This document shows positions 55,488 to 64,000 of a stretch of 64,000 nt of DNA, piece by piece. The stretch's first letter is position 1; every line of letters begins with the position of its first letter. The stretch covers positions 23,641,343-23,705,342 of the forward strand of contig NC_133156.1 of the NCBI RefSeq assembly GCF_040802235.1, written 5' to 3'. A program made the position numbers and the translations under genes. Under the pieces are notes generated by a model. The model was not told the origin of the DNA. It was given only the letters and a program-made list of their open reading frames with translations, and searched no databases. The stretch is from Manis javanica (taxonomy: Eukaryota; Chordata; Mammalia; Pholidota; Manidae).

Positions 55488-56477
55488 TCAGCGTGTGGTG
55501 AGGAGCTCACGTGAGGGTGAGGGATCTTCTGTGGCCAGAAGCTGGTAGTTCCTGAGTAAAAGCTGGTTGAAAGCTTGATTAGAGATTTTTCCGACTTGAG
55601 ATTTGATGAACTTTATTATACAGGGTAAAAAGAGACAGGCGAGAAGAATGATTATTATGGGGCCTGCAATGAGCCAGAGCCAGGTGAGGAGGGGGTTTGT
55701 TAGTATTGAAGAGAATGGGTTGGAATTGGAAGCAGAGTGGAGGCTGGAGGCAAGGTCAGTGAGTTTGGTGATGTCAGTTTCTAAAATGCTGGATTTGTTG
55801 ATGTAATAGCAGCACTGTTCTTGAAGGAAGACACAGGTGCCACCCTTCTTGGCTGTAAGCAGATCTAAGGCCCACCGGTTTTGAAGGGTGACTTTAGGTA
55901 GTGAAGTGAACTGTCTTTGGAGAGAGGCTAGGGAATCGGCAGTGGATGTCAGGGCTCCCTCAAGTTTGGCGTTGAGATCTCTAACTACCCATAGAGAGTG
56001 ACCCAAGGCTTCTCCCGAAAACCCTGCCCCAATGGCTGAGGTGATCAAAGAGATACCGACCATGATGGGAAGGAAAGCAGCTCTTTTTGTGCACGAGGGC
56101 AAGGGAGGTTGGAGCTCAAGAAATTCTGCCATGCAGTAAAATGTAAGCTGTGGGATTAGGGTGACAAGAATGCAGGGTGTATTGGAGTTGTGAGGCAGTG
56201 AGTTGAAAAGACTGCCATTACACCAAAAGAAGTGTCCCAGTTGCATAAAAGTCTTAGAGCCGGAGGTAGGGGTGTAGATAGAGAGGCAGTGAAGTGCGCT
56301 GGAGGGGGGTGGAATTGAGCCTACACAGTGGTGGATGATGAGATTACCTGCATATTCTGGTTCCCATAGGGGTATGTCTGCTAGGGGGCAGAGGGGTTGT
56401 CTTTCTGCATGGAAGGAGTAGTTGGAAATATTAAGGGGCACGGCGGCCAGCAGTGGGCGCTGTAGTGATGCACACAA
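55488..56477 (-). pseudogene. env: ERV env: end of surface unit and complete transmembrane subunit, open
   Basis: An open frame of 329 codons. Residues 1-128 are the C-terminal part of the surface subunit. The cleavage site is Cys-Thr-Lys-Arg (129-132), where a basic R-x-K-R would be usual. A hydrophobic fusion-peptide-like stretch (133-155) follows, then heptads, the immunosuppressive-like segment (199-215), a CX6CC motif (Cys215, Cys222, Cys223), the membrane anchor (about 266-291) and a cytoplasmic tail. The upstream surface part lies in other frames (56381-56701 and before), so the full env is broken. Only the TM part is preserved. Confidence 0.85.
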
Positions 56478-57221
56478 GAAACAATTGGCGGTGTTAAGGG
56501 TGTGGTTGAGAAAGATGGTGGTGTCCTGAATGAGCTGTAACGAAGAGTAGGAGAAATGGGAAGAGGGGTGGGGATAAGAAGATGAAGAGGCGCCATCAAG
56601 AGTTTGGATAAGGACTTTTTTGGAATGTCTGATATCTGATGCAACTTGAGAGATCTGGGAATGAGAGGGAACATACTTTTGAGAGATATGAAGGGTACCA
56701 TGGGGGGTCGAGGACCCTCCGTAGTAAACTGAGGCTGTGACTCTAGCAGCCCATCAAGAGTCCCAGGGATATGGGACTGATAAGGAGAATGAGCCGTTGG
56801 GATATTTCATGAAACGGTTGGAGGAGTAATACTGTGGGTACTGAAAGTTACCCATGTAGTGAATGGCGCAAGACTAGTAGGGACATCTCCTGTAGGTGTC
56901 TGGCCATCACCTGCAATAGGCTTGTTTTTGGTCATAGAGGAAGCAGAGGTAGGGAGAATAAGGGTAGCTGCTAGTGAACACTTCGGTGGAGGGAGGAAAG
57001 TGGAGGTATAAAGGCTCAGAGGAGCTTTTCAGAGGGCAGTCTGGTGTGGCAATGAGGGCAGTAACTTTTGTTTGATGCCGTGTGTAAGTCTCTCTGACTT
57101 TGAATCGCCATACAAAGGAGGCTGGGGTGGCGGTGAAGACAATAAGAATGAGGAAAAAAGCAAGAGAGCAGTAAAGGAGGAAAAAGTCATCATTCAGGTA
57201 TGGATGGCAAAGGGGGTGAAT
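56478..57221 (-). pseudogene. env: ERV env leader and N-terminal surface unit, frames broken
   Basis: From about 57190 the frame ending at 56907 reads a hydrophobic signal-like segment (FFLILIVFTATPASFVWRF), then polar surface-unit sequence with Val-Arg-Glu-Thr. A stop follows, and a second frame (56701-56381) continues the surface unit until a further shift near 56480 into the preserved TM frame. At least two frame breaks are therefore present. Confidence 0.65.
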
Positions 57222-57668
57222 GGGATTTTGGAGGAAAGAGGACAGTAAGGTCAGGAGTCTGGAGGGAGGGAGAGTCTGTAAACTTTTGTAGGTTAAGAGA
57301 TCTTTTAGGTGATGTGGGGACAGAATGGTAAGGAGCGCCCTGAATGTCACTTTATGAGCTTCCTTCTGCAAGAGCTGTCTAGTGGCTAATGCTCGTAGGC
57401 AGGGGGCCCATATCTGAACTGTGGGGTCTAATTGCTTGGAGAGATAAGCTACTGGGGCAAAGGATGGGCCATAATATTGGCCTAGGACTCCTAGAGCTTG
57501 ACTGGACCTCTCATGAATGTATAATGAGAAGGGCTTTGACAAATCAGGAAGATGGAGAGCTGGGGCTTCCACAAGGGCTTGATGGAGCTTAATGAAGGAG
57601 TGTCGCGGTGAGGAGGATAATGGTTCTTCAGGGGGGCCCTTGCTGAGGTCATATAGGGGTCTTGCCAA
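57222..57668 (-). pseudogene. pol: ERV pol: RT connection region fused to env by deletion
   Basis: Contains Ala-Arg-Pro-Leu-Tyr-Asp-Leu and the connection/RNase H entry region of ERV1 pol (FAPVAYLSKQLDP). At residue 149 (near 57222) the frame passes directly into the env leader. The rest of RNase H and all of integrase are missing, so an internal deletion, probably 1.5-2 kb, has joined pol to env. Confidence 0.75.
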
Positions 57669-57702
57669 CAGGGAGAAATTAGGGATCTACGCTCTAAAAT
57701 AT

Positions 57703-58323
57703 CTAGCCAGGCATAGAAAGGAAAGGATTTCTAGTCTTTGTTTTGGGAGCGGGCAGGTCAGAGAGGAGCCGTTTTCTGTCTAAGGTAATGGACTTTCTTT
57801 GTTGAAATAGAAGGAATCTGAGGTAAGTGACAGGAGGGGAAGAGATTTGAGCTTTGACGGGGGATACTCGGTAACCTCTGGAAGCTAGAAGGTTAAGTCG
57901 GGAGGCAGTGTCAAGTTGAGACTGTTCCCACGACAGACTGCAGAGTAGAAGATTGTCCATGTATTGTAATAAGGTGGACTCGGAGTGATCATGATGAAAC
58001 TGTTTGAGGTCCTGAGCTAGGACCTGTCTAAAAATATTGGGACTATCTTGGAAGCTTTGTGGCAAAACTGTCCAAGTGAGTTGTTCAGAATGTCTTGTGT
58101 ATGGGTCCATCCAGGTGAAGGCAAAAAAATCTTGGGAGGAGGGGTCCAGAGGGATAGGAAAAATGCATCTTTGAGATCTAGGACTGAGAAGAGGGAGGCC
58201 GAGGCAGGGATCTGCGATTAAAGGGTGTACAGATTTGGAACTAAGGGATGGATAGGGACAACGGCCATGTTGATGAGGCGAAGGTCTTGGACAAGGCAGA
58301 AAGATCCGTTGGTTTTTTAACAG
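57703..58323 (-). pseudogene. pol: ERV reverse transcriptase, frameshifted, YMDN active site
   Basis: The open part (57703-58110) carries the RT palm region from Met-Asp-Pro-Tyr, through the Gln-Val-Leu-Ala-Gln-Asp-Leu block, to the active-site box. The box reads Tyr-Met-Asp-Asn (asparagine codon 57952-57954), where a second aspartate is needed for catalysis. The N-terminal RT between 58110 and 58323 (Val-Lys-Lys-Pro entry) is only readable with frame changes. Confidence 0.8.
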
Positions 58324-58900
58324 CTAATATGGGGGTATTAAACGGAGAGTGAGTGGGTCTGAGGTAATTTTGTTTAAGAGATCTTGAATGATGGGTTGGA
58401 GGCCTATGAGGGCTGAAGTGGTTAGGGGGTATTGGGCCTGACAGATATACTGAGAGGGGTCATGTAATTTGATAGAGGCAGGAGGACATAGGGCCACGGA
58501 GAGGCTTGTAATGTCCCAAACTTTGGGATTTACAGTTTGTATGAGGGCGGAACTGGAGCTTTCATTGGGTAGAGGGGGGTCGTTGGCTATGAGGGCCATC
58601 AGAAAGGGAGTACTGGGGGCTGTGGGAGTGGATATAGTTACGGAAACGTGGAGGAGGGAAAGGATGTCCCGTCCTATTAAAGGGATGGGACACTGGGGCA
58701 TAACCAGGAAGGAGTGGGAGAAAGGTATAGGATTGTCTTGGATTGTGCATAAAAGGGGGGGGCTTAATGGAAAAATCTCTTTACCTCCTACTCCAACTAT
58801 AGGAGTAATGGCTGGCATGGTAGAGCCCCAGTATTCTCGCAAGACTGAGAAGGTGGCTCCTGTATCTAGGAGGAAGGAGATGGGGCGACCGTCTACTGTT
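58324..58900 (-). pseudogene. pro-pol: ERV protease and start of RT
   Basis: The aspartic protease motif Leu-Leu-Asp-Thr-Gly-Ala-Thr (DTGA at 58855-58866) is followed in frame by the flap and C-terminal Ile-Gly-Arg-Asp region, then the RT entry (CQAQYPLTTSALIGLQPIIQ). It stops at about 58324. The protease itself appears open. Confidence 0.8.
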
Positions 58901-58969
58901 AAAGTAACCCTGGGCTCCTGTTTGGTGATGGAAATGGTCGGGCGAGAAGCCCCCAGACCCCGTCAATCT

Positions 58970-59487
58970 TCTTCTGCCAGCCCCACTATGGCGGGCTTAG
59001 GATGGGGGTTGTTCATCCAGCCTCCCCTTTCTGAGGTTGGGCAATCAGACCCCCAGTGGCCCTTTTTGTGGCATCTGGGGCATGGGGTGGTTGGAGACCT
59101 GGGAGAGTGGCACACCCTTGACCAATGTCCCTCTTTTTCATACTTGAAACAAGCTCCTGGGGGGGTTTGTTTGTAGAGGGGCGCCCAGGTTCTGGTTTTA
59201 TCAGCTGGGCCAACATTTGGAAATTGGCCTGATCAGCCTTTTGTTTACGGTGTTCTTTCTCCTCCTCCTGGTTATGGAAGACTTTAAAGGCCACTGTTAG
59301 GATCTCAGTCTATGGGGTAGCGGCGCCCTGTTCTAACTTTTTGAGTTTAGCTTTAATGTCAGGGTAGCTTTGAGCTATGAAGTATGTCATAAGGACATGT
59401 TTTCCTTCAGGTGTTTCTGGGTCTAGGCTGGTATACTGTAATAGGGCTTGAGTGAGTCTGTCTAAGAACTTGGGAGGGGGTTTCATC
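58970..59487 (-). pseudogene. gag: ERV gag 3' part: capsid end and nucleocapsid
   Basis: The capsid C-terminus (59310-59487) shows the gammaretroviral Leu-Asp-Pro-Glu-Thr-Pro-Glu-Gly-Lys and Pro-Asp-Ile-Lys wording. Further on are two zinc knuckles: the first has lost its second cysteine (CFKY), and the second is complete, CX2CX4HX4C at 59041-59082. Frames change between these parts. The 5' gag is cut off at 59490 by the A-tail of the inserted element. Confidence 0.8.
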
Positions 59488-59488
59488 T

Positions 59489-59489
<1 letters not shown>

Positions 59490-59519
<30 letters not shown>

Positions 59520-61337
59520 GAGAGGGCATCTCTCATATTTATTGATCAAATGGTTGTTAACAACAATAAAATTCAGTATAGGGGGGTCAATGCTCAATGT
59601 ACAATCATTAATCCATCTCAAGCCTAATTCTCGTCAGTCTCCAATCTTCTGAAGCATAACGAACAAGTTCTTACATGGTGAACGTATTCTTACATAGTGA
59701 ATAAATTCTTACATGGTGAACAGTACAAGGGCATTCATCACAGAAACTTTCGGTTTTGATCATGCAATATGACCTATAAACCATCAGGTCAAATATGAAT
59801 ATTCATTTGATTTTTGTACTTGATTTATATGTTGATCCCACATTTCTCCTATTATTATTATTATTTTTATTTTTAATAAAATGCTGAAGTGGTAGGTAGA
59901 TGCAAGATAAAGGTAGAAAACATAGTTTAGTGCTGTAAGAAGGCAAATGTAGATGATCAGATGATCAGGTGTGTGCCTATGGACTAAGTATTAATCCAGG
60001 CTAGACAAGGGCAGCAAGACATCCACGGATGCAGAAGATTTCTCTCAAAGCAGGGGGGGTGAGGTTCTGAGCCTCACCTCTGTTGATCCCCAAATTCTCA
60101 CCTGATGGCCCCCCTGCGACTGTGCCTGTCTTAGGTTGTTCCTCCCTTGAGGAATCTTACCCGTCTCTGGCTAACCAGTCATCTTCCGGGGCCATACAGG
60201 GAAATGTAAAGTTGGTAAGTGAGAGAGAAGCCATATTGTTTGCAAAGGTTAGCTTTTTACTTCTTTGCAGATTTATGCCCTGTGGCTTCTATGTCCGGCA
60301 CTTGTCTCGAGGTATCTTTACCACCTGGAGGAATTATGATACTCGGTAAATTCGATATGAGGCACGAATTCTATTTAAGGTTTGTAATTAGGAAGGAAGA
60401 AGAAAAGCTATAGATGTAGCATATGAAGGAAACTTGGGAGGATTGATTATTTCTTTGACATATCTTCTTGTATAGTACCTTAAGTATGTATAGGTTTTAA
60501 ACTACTAACTAATTTGCACACACATATTAACATAATAGGAATACGGTGACATAAACAAAGCAAATCTATAATTACCAGCCATCTCCAGTGAAGCCAAGAA
60601 AACCATTTAGGCACCCTAGGCATTTGTGAAAATTTATCTATGATATGATGGATATTTTCCAACTGTACTTGAACCATCAGACAAATTAAAGCAGCCCATT
60701 TCTGGGATCTGTTCACATCCCATATGTTCTTTTAACCATAGATAGTCTATAGTCATGAGATTTTGGGGTGCTACAACTTGCACCCCTCCCAACTCCTGGT
60801 TGAGTTCCAACAGTACAGATCCAGTCAAATTCGTTGTCTCACTGTATGCACATGCCAGCCTAGACATCTCCCTCCTCCTTCTTATGGCAAGTCCAGGAGA
60901 CGGTGGGCTGGATGCAGCCACAACCGCAGCATCGTCTGGATCCCTGTGGAGGCTTTTTGATGATCATTCCCCGGCACGAGTCCTCCAGAGAGTGCTGATG
61001 CCGGAAGCTCCTCCTCATATCGTATCTTAGTTCATTTTCTGGGTATCCAAGCTAGGCCTTGATCTTCTGCGTAGAAACAAACAGACCCTTTGCCCACACT
61101 TTGACATGCCCTCTATACCACTGTGCAGAACTCATTGGAGGTCAGCACACAGTAACTGCTTTTTTTTTTTTTTTTTAATTAAGAGAAAGGAATATTATCA
61201 GAAAAGAGTACCTCCATAGCTGATCATCTGACACCCTTTAAGTGATCAACATTAAGGATATTTAAAGCATGCGTTGATCTTTGATTTACCAATAGTTTTA
61301 TCCTGTTAAGGAGTAATCCCCCTTTTCTTTCTTTCTT
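59490..61337 (-). mobile_element. Env-derived processed retroviral transcript (A-tailed)
   Basis: The minus strand ends with AATAAATATGAGAGATGCCC about 20 bases before an A-tail of about 30, as in a polyadenylated retroviral mRNA. Upstream are a U3-like AT-rich region and decayed env TM coding sequence in two frames (60634-60921 and 60480-60716). These show an N-linked site (Asn-Leu-Thr), a heptad segment, a CX6CC-like motif with one cysteine replaced by Gly, a Trp-rich pre-membrane stretch (PKWFSWLHWRWL) and an anchor. There is no polypurine tract/LTR pair at its end and no provirus structure, so it was copied from RNA by the L1 machinery. It is a different retrovirus from the ERV it sits in. 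I recall this unit as high-copy in pangolin, unverified. Confidence 0.65.
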
Positions 61338-61362
61338 TCTTTTTTTTTTTTTTTTAAATTTT
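61338..61362 (-). repeat. L1 A-tail (with GAAA units)
   Basis: A T-run on the + strand preceded by CTTTCTTTCTTTC marks the original L1 polyadenylation site. The env-derived segment begins directly after it. Confidence 0.75.
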
Positions 61363-61697
61363 TAATCTACACTTACCTGAAGAATACTATGTTTACTATG
61401 CTCTCCCCTATATCAGGTCCCCCCTAACAACCACATTACGGTTACTGTCCATCAGCTTAGCAAAATGTTGTAGAGTCACTACTTGTCCTCTCTGTGTTGT
61501 GCAGCCCACCCTCCCCTTTCTCCCTCCCCCCCATGCATGCTAATCTTAATACCCCCCTTCTTCTTCCCCCCCCTTATCCCTCCCTGCCCACCCATCCTCC
61601 CCAGTTCCTTTCCCTTTGGTACCTGTTAGTCCATTTTTGGGTTCTGTAATTCTGCTGCTGTTTTGTTCCTTCAGTTTTTCCTTTGTTCCTATACTCC
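61363..61697 (-). mobile_element. L1 3' UTR
   Basis: Runs from the ORF2 stop to the A-tail. It contains the G-rich/C-rich polypurine stretch typical of L1 3' UTRs (C-rich on the + strand at 61500-61610). Confidence 0.8.
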
Positions 61698-64000
61698 TCA
61701 GATGAGTGAAATCATTTGGTATTTCTCTTTCTCCGCTTGGCTTATTTCACTGAGCATAATACTCTCCAGCTCCATCCATGTTGCTGCAAATGGTTGGATT
61801 TTTCCACTTCTTATGGCTGAGTAGTATTCCATTGTGTATATGTACCACATCTTCTTTATCCATTCATCTACAGATGGACATTTAGGTTGCTTCCAATTCT
61901 TGGCTATTGTAAATAGTGCTGCGATAAACATAGGAGTGCATCTGTCTTTCTCAAACTTGATTGCTGCGTTCTTAGGGTAAATTCCTAGGAGTGGAATTCC
62001 TGGGTCAAATGGTAGGGCTGTTTTGAGCATTTTGATGCACCTCCATACTGCTTTCCACAATGGTTGAACTAATTTACATTCCCACCAGCAGTGTAGGAGG
62101 GTTCCCCTTTCTCCACAGCCTCGCCAACATTTGTTGTTGTTTGTCTTTTGGATGGCAGCTATCCTTACTGGTGTGAGGTGATACCTCATTGTAGTTTTAA
62201 TTTGCATTTCTCTGATAATTAGCGATGTGGAGCATCTTTTCATGTGTCTCTTGGCCATCTGTATTTCTTTTTTGGAGAACTGTCTGTTCAGTTCCTCTGC
62301 CCATTTTTTAATTGGGTTATTTGTTTTTTGTTTGTTGAGGCGTGTGAGCTCTTTATATATTCTGGACGTCAAGCCTTTATCAGATCTGTCATTTTCAAAT
62401 ATATTCTCCCATACTGTAGGGTTCCTTTTTGTTCTATTGATGGTGTCTTTCTCTGTACAGAAGCTTTTCAGCTTAATGTAGCCCCACTTGCTCATTTTTG
62501 CTGTTGTTTTCCTTGCCCGGGGAGATATGTTCAAGAAGAGATCACTCATGTTTATGTCTAAGAGGTTTTTGCCTATGTTTTTTTCCAAGAGTTTAATGGT
62601 TTCGTGACTTACATTCAGGTCTTTGATCCATTTTGAGTTTACCTTTGTATATGGGGTTAGACAATGGTCCAGTTTCATTCTCCTACATGTAGCTGTCCAG
62701 TTTTGCCAGCACCATCTGTTGAAGAGACTGTCATTTTGCCATTGTATGTCCATGGCTCCTTTATCAAATATTAATTGACCATATATGTTTGGGTTAATTT
62801 CTGGGGTCTCTAATCTGTTCCACTGGTCTGTGGCTCTGTTCTTGTGCCAGTACCAAATTGTCTTGATTACTATGGCTTTGTAGTAGAGCTTGAAGTTGGG
62901 GAGTGAGATCCCCCCTACTTTATTCTTCTTTTTCAGGATTGCTTTGGCTATTCGGGGTCTTTGGTGTTTCCATATGAATTTTTGAATTATTTGTTGCAAT
63001 TCATTGAAGAATGTTGCTGGTAATTTGAGAGGGATTGCATCAAATTTGTATATTGCTTTCGGCAGGATGGCCATTTTGACGATATTAATTCTTCCTAGCC
63101 ATGAGCATGGGATGAGTTTCCATTTATTAGTGTCCCCTTTAATTTCTCTTAAGAGTGACTTGTAGTTTTCAGAGTATAAGTCTTTCACTTCCTTGGTTAG
63201 GTTTATTCCTAGGTATTTTATTCTTTTTGATGCAATGGTGAATGGAATTGTTTTCCTGATTTCTCTTTCTATTGATTCGTTGTTAGTGTATAGGAAAGCT
63301 ACAGATTTCTGTGTGTTGATTTTGTATCCTGCAACTTTGCTGTATTCCGATATCAGTTCTAGTAGTTTTGGAGTGGAGTCTTTAGGGTTTTTTATGTACA
63401 GTATCATATCATCTGCAAATAGTGACAGTTTAACTTCTTCTTTACCAATCTGGATTCCTTGTATTTCTTTGTTTTGTCTGATTGCCGTGGCTAGGACCTC
63501 CAGTACTATATTAAATAATAGTGGGGAGAGTGGGCATCCCTGTCTGGTTCCCGATCTCAGTGGAAATGCTTTCAGCTTCTCGCTGTTCAGTATAATGCTG
63601 GCTGTGGGTTTATCATATATGGCCTTTTTTATGTTGAGGTACTTGCCCTCTATTCCCATTTTGCTGAGAGTTTTCATCATGAATGGATGTTGAATTTTGT
63701 CAAATGCTTTTTCAGCATCTATGGAGATGATCATGTGGTTTTTGTCTTTCTTTTTGTTGATGTGGTGGATGATGTTGATGGATTTTCAAATGTTGTACCA
63801 TCCTTGCATCCCTGGGATGAACCCCACTTGGTCATGGTGTATGATCCTTTTGATATACTGTTGAATTCTGTTTGCTAATATTTTATTGAGTATTTTTGCA
63901 TCTACGTTCATCAGGGATATTGGTCTGTAATTTTCTTTTTTGGTGGGGTCTTTTCCTGGTTTTGGTATTAGGGTGATGTTGGCTTCATAGAATGAGTTTG
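61698..64000 (-). pseudogene. ORF2: L1 ORF2 (endonuclease-RT protein), 3' part, one premature stop
   Basis: The frame enters at the window edge with RT block 1 (Pro-Lys-Pro-Gly-Lys-Asp, Tyr-Arg-Pro-Ile-Ser-Leu) and continues to the natural stop near 61698. It includes the catalytic FADD (63408-63419) and the C-terminal cysteine region. The only break found is a TGA at 63786-63788, where the family has Arg (CGA), a CpG decay. Downstream, 678 codons are open. The endonuclease domain, ORF1 and the promoter lie beyond the window. ORF2p reverse-transcribes L1 RNA at the nicked target and can mobilise other RNAs in trans. Confidence 0.93.

Larger units (their letters stand above)
54921..59489 (-). 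mobile_element. Defective class I (gammaretrovirus-like) ERV, gag tail to 3' LTR
   Basis: In minus-strand order it holds the capsid C-terminus, two zinc knuckles, protease, reverse transcriptase, a pol-env deletion junction, env, a polypurine tract and an LTR. The 5' LTR and most of gag are not in the window, because gag is cut at 59490 by the L1-type insertion. Several frameshifts, a missing integrase and a changed active-site residue make it non-functional. The capsid wording (TSLDPETPEGK, AQSYPDIKAKL) and the CX6CC env are those of gammaretrovirus-like ERV1 elements. Confidence 0.9.
59490..64000 (-). mobile_element. L1-type composite inserted in ERV gag (L1 plus env-derived 3' segment)
   Basis: From the window end downwards (5' to 3' of the element): L1 ORF2, the L1 3' UTR, an A-tail (61338-61362), an env-derived processed segment with an inner A-run (61155-61172), and a terminal A-tail (59490-59519) abutting ERV gag. 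No copy of the gag sequence next to the terminal A-tail (GAGAGATGAAAC on the minus strand) is seen at either inner A-run, so the pieces either came in together or the env segment went into the L1's own A-tail. Confidence 0.75.

Noticed and set aside
58469-59176. Plus-strand open frame of 235 codons
   Set aside because: It is the antisense shadow of ERV protease and gag nucleocapsid, which show clear motifs on the minus strand.
59490-61337. Env-derived segment as part of the ERV in which it sits
   Set aside because: It is separated from gag by an A-tail, its TM sequence is unlike the ERV's own env at 55488-56477, and env cannot lie upstream of gag in a provirus.
63193-63693. Plus-strand open frame of 166 codons, hydrophobic (and smaller ones at 62227-62561)
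   Set aside because: Antisense of the L1 reverse transcriptase. Hydrophobic runs are a side effect of the A-rich sense strand.

Overview
This is mammalian nuclear DNA. The evidence is the GT-AG split exons of a vertebrate-only receptor gene, long introns full of ancient mammalian repeats (MIR, L2, MER5-, MER20- and MaLR-like), a class I endogenous retrovirus (ERV) and a young L1. I see no Alu, B1/B2, Bov or carnivore-type SINE. One retrovirus-derived, A-tailed element near the right end resembles a high-copy repeat I recall from pangolin assemblies, but that is memory and unchecked. Afrotherians such as manatee are an alternative, because loss of the gene found here has been reported in that group.

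The main gene, positions 14034-50290 on the + strand, is RXFP2 (LGR8), the G-protein-coupled receptor for INSL3 that drives gubernaculum growth and testicular descent. I place exons 2-18: the LDLa module, a linker, the LRR N-cap, ten 24-residue leucine-rich repeats, and the seven-transmembrane domain with its C-tail. Splice sites look sound, but the reading frame is broken seven times: twice in exon 2, once each in exons 3, 4, 5 and 14, and once in the tail in exon 18. The first stop is at 14135. Exons 6-13 and 15-17 are clean. This is a unitary pseudogene whose 7TM exons still happen to form one open frame of 302 codons.

Positions 1-14033 hold no gene I can name. They contain an old L1 fragment (about 5490-7230), MER5- and MIR-like copies, a pyrimidine-rich block (836-1440), and an unproven minus-strand candidate for a 3'-terminal coding exon with a poly(A) signal (9505-9976). 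RXFP2 exon 1 (signal peptide) was not found.

Positions 50290-54920 look gene-free. From 54921 to 59489 lies the 3' part of a defective class I ERV on the minus strand: a gag tail with zinc knuckles, a protease with DTGA, a damaged reverse transcriptase, a deletion that joins pol to the env leader, an env with an open transmembrane subunit, a polypurine tract and a short 3' LTR. Its gag is interrupted at 59490 by a minus-strand composite that runs to the window end. In its own 5'-3' order this is L1 ORF2, the L1 3' UTR and A-tail, an env-derived processed retroviral transcript with its own AATAAA, and a final A-tail. The nesting gives a relative order: the ERV is oldest, followed by the L1 and the env-derived segment.
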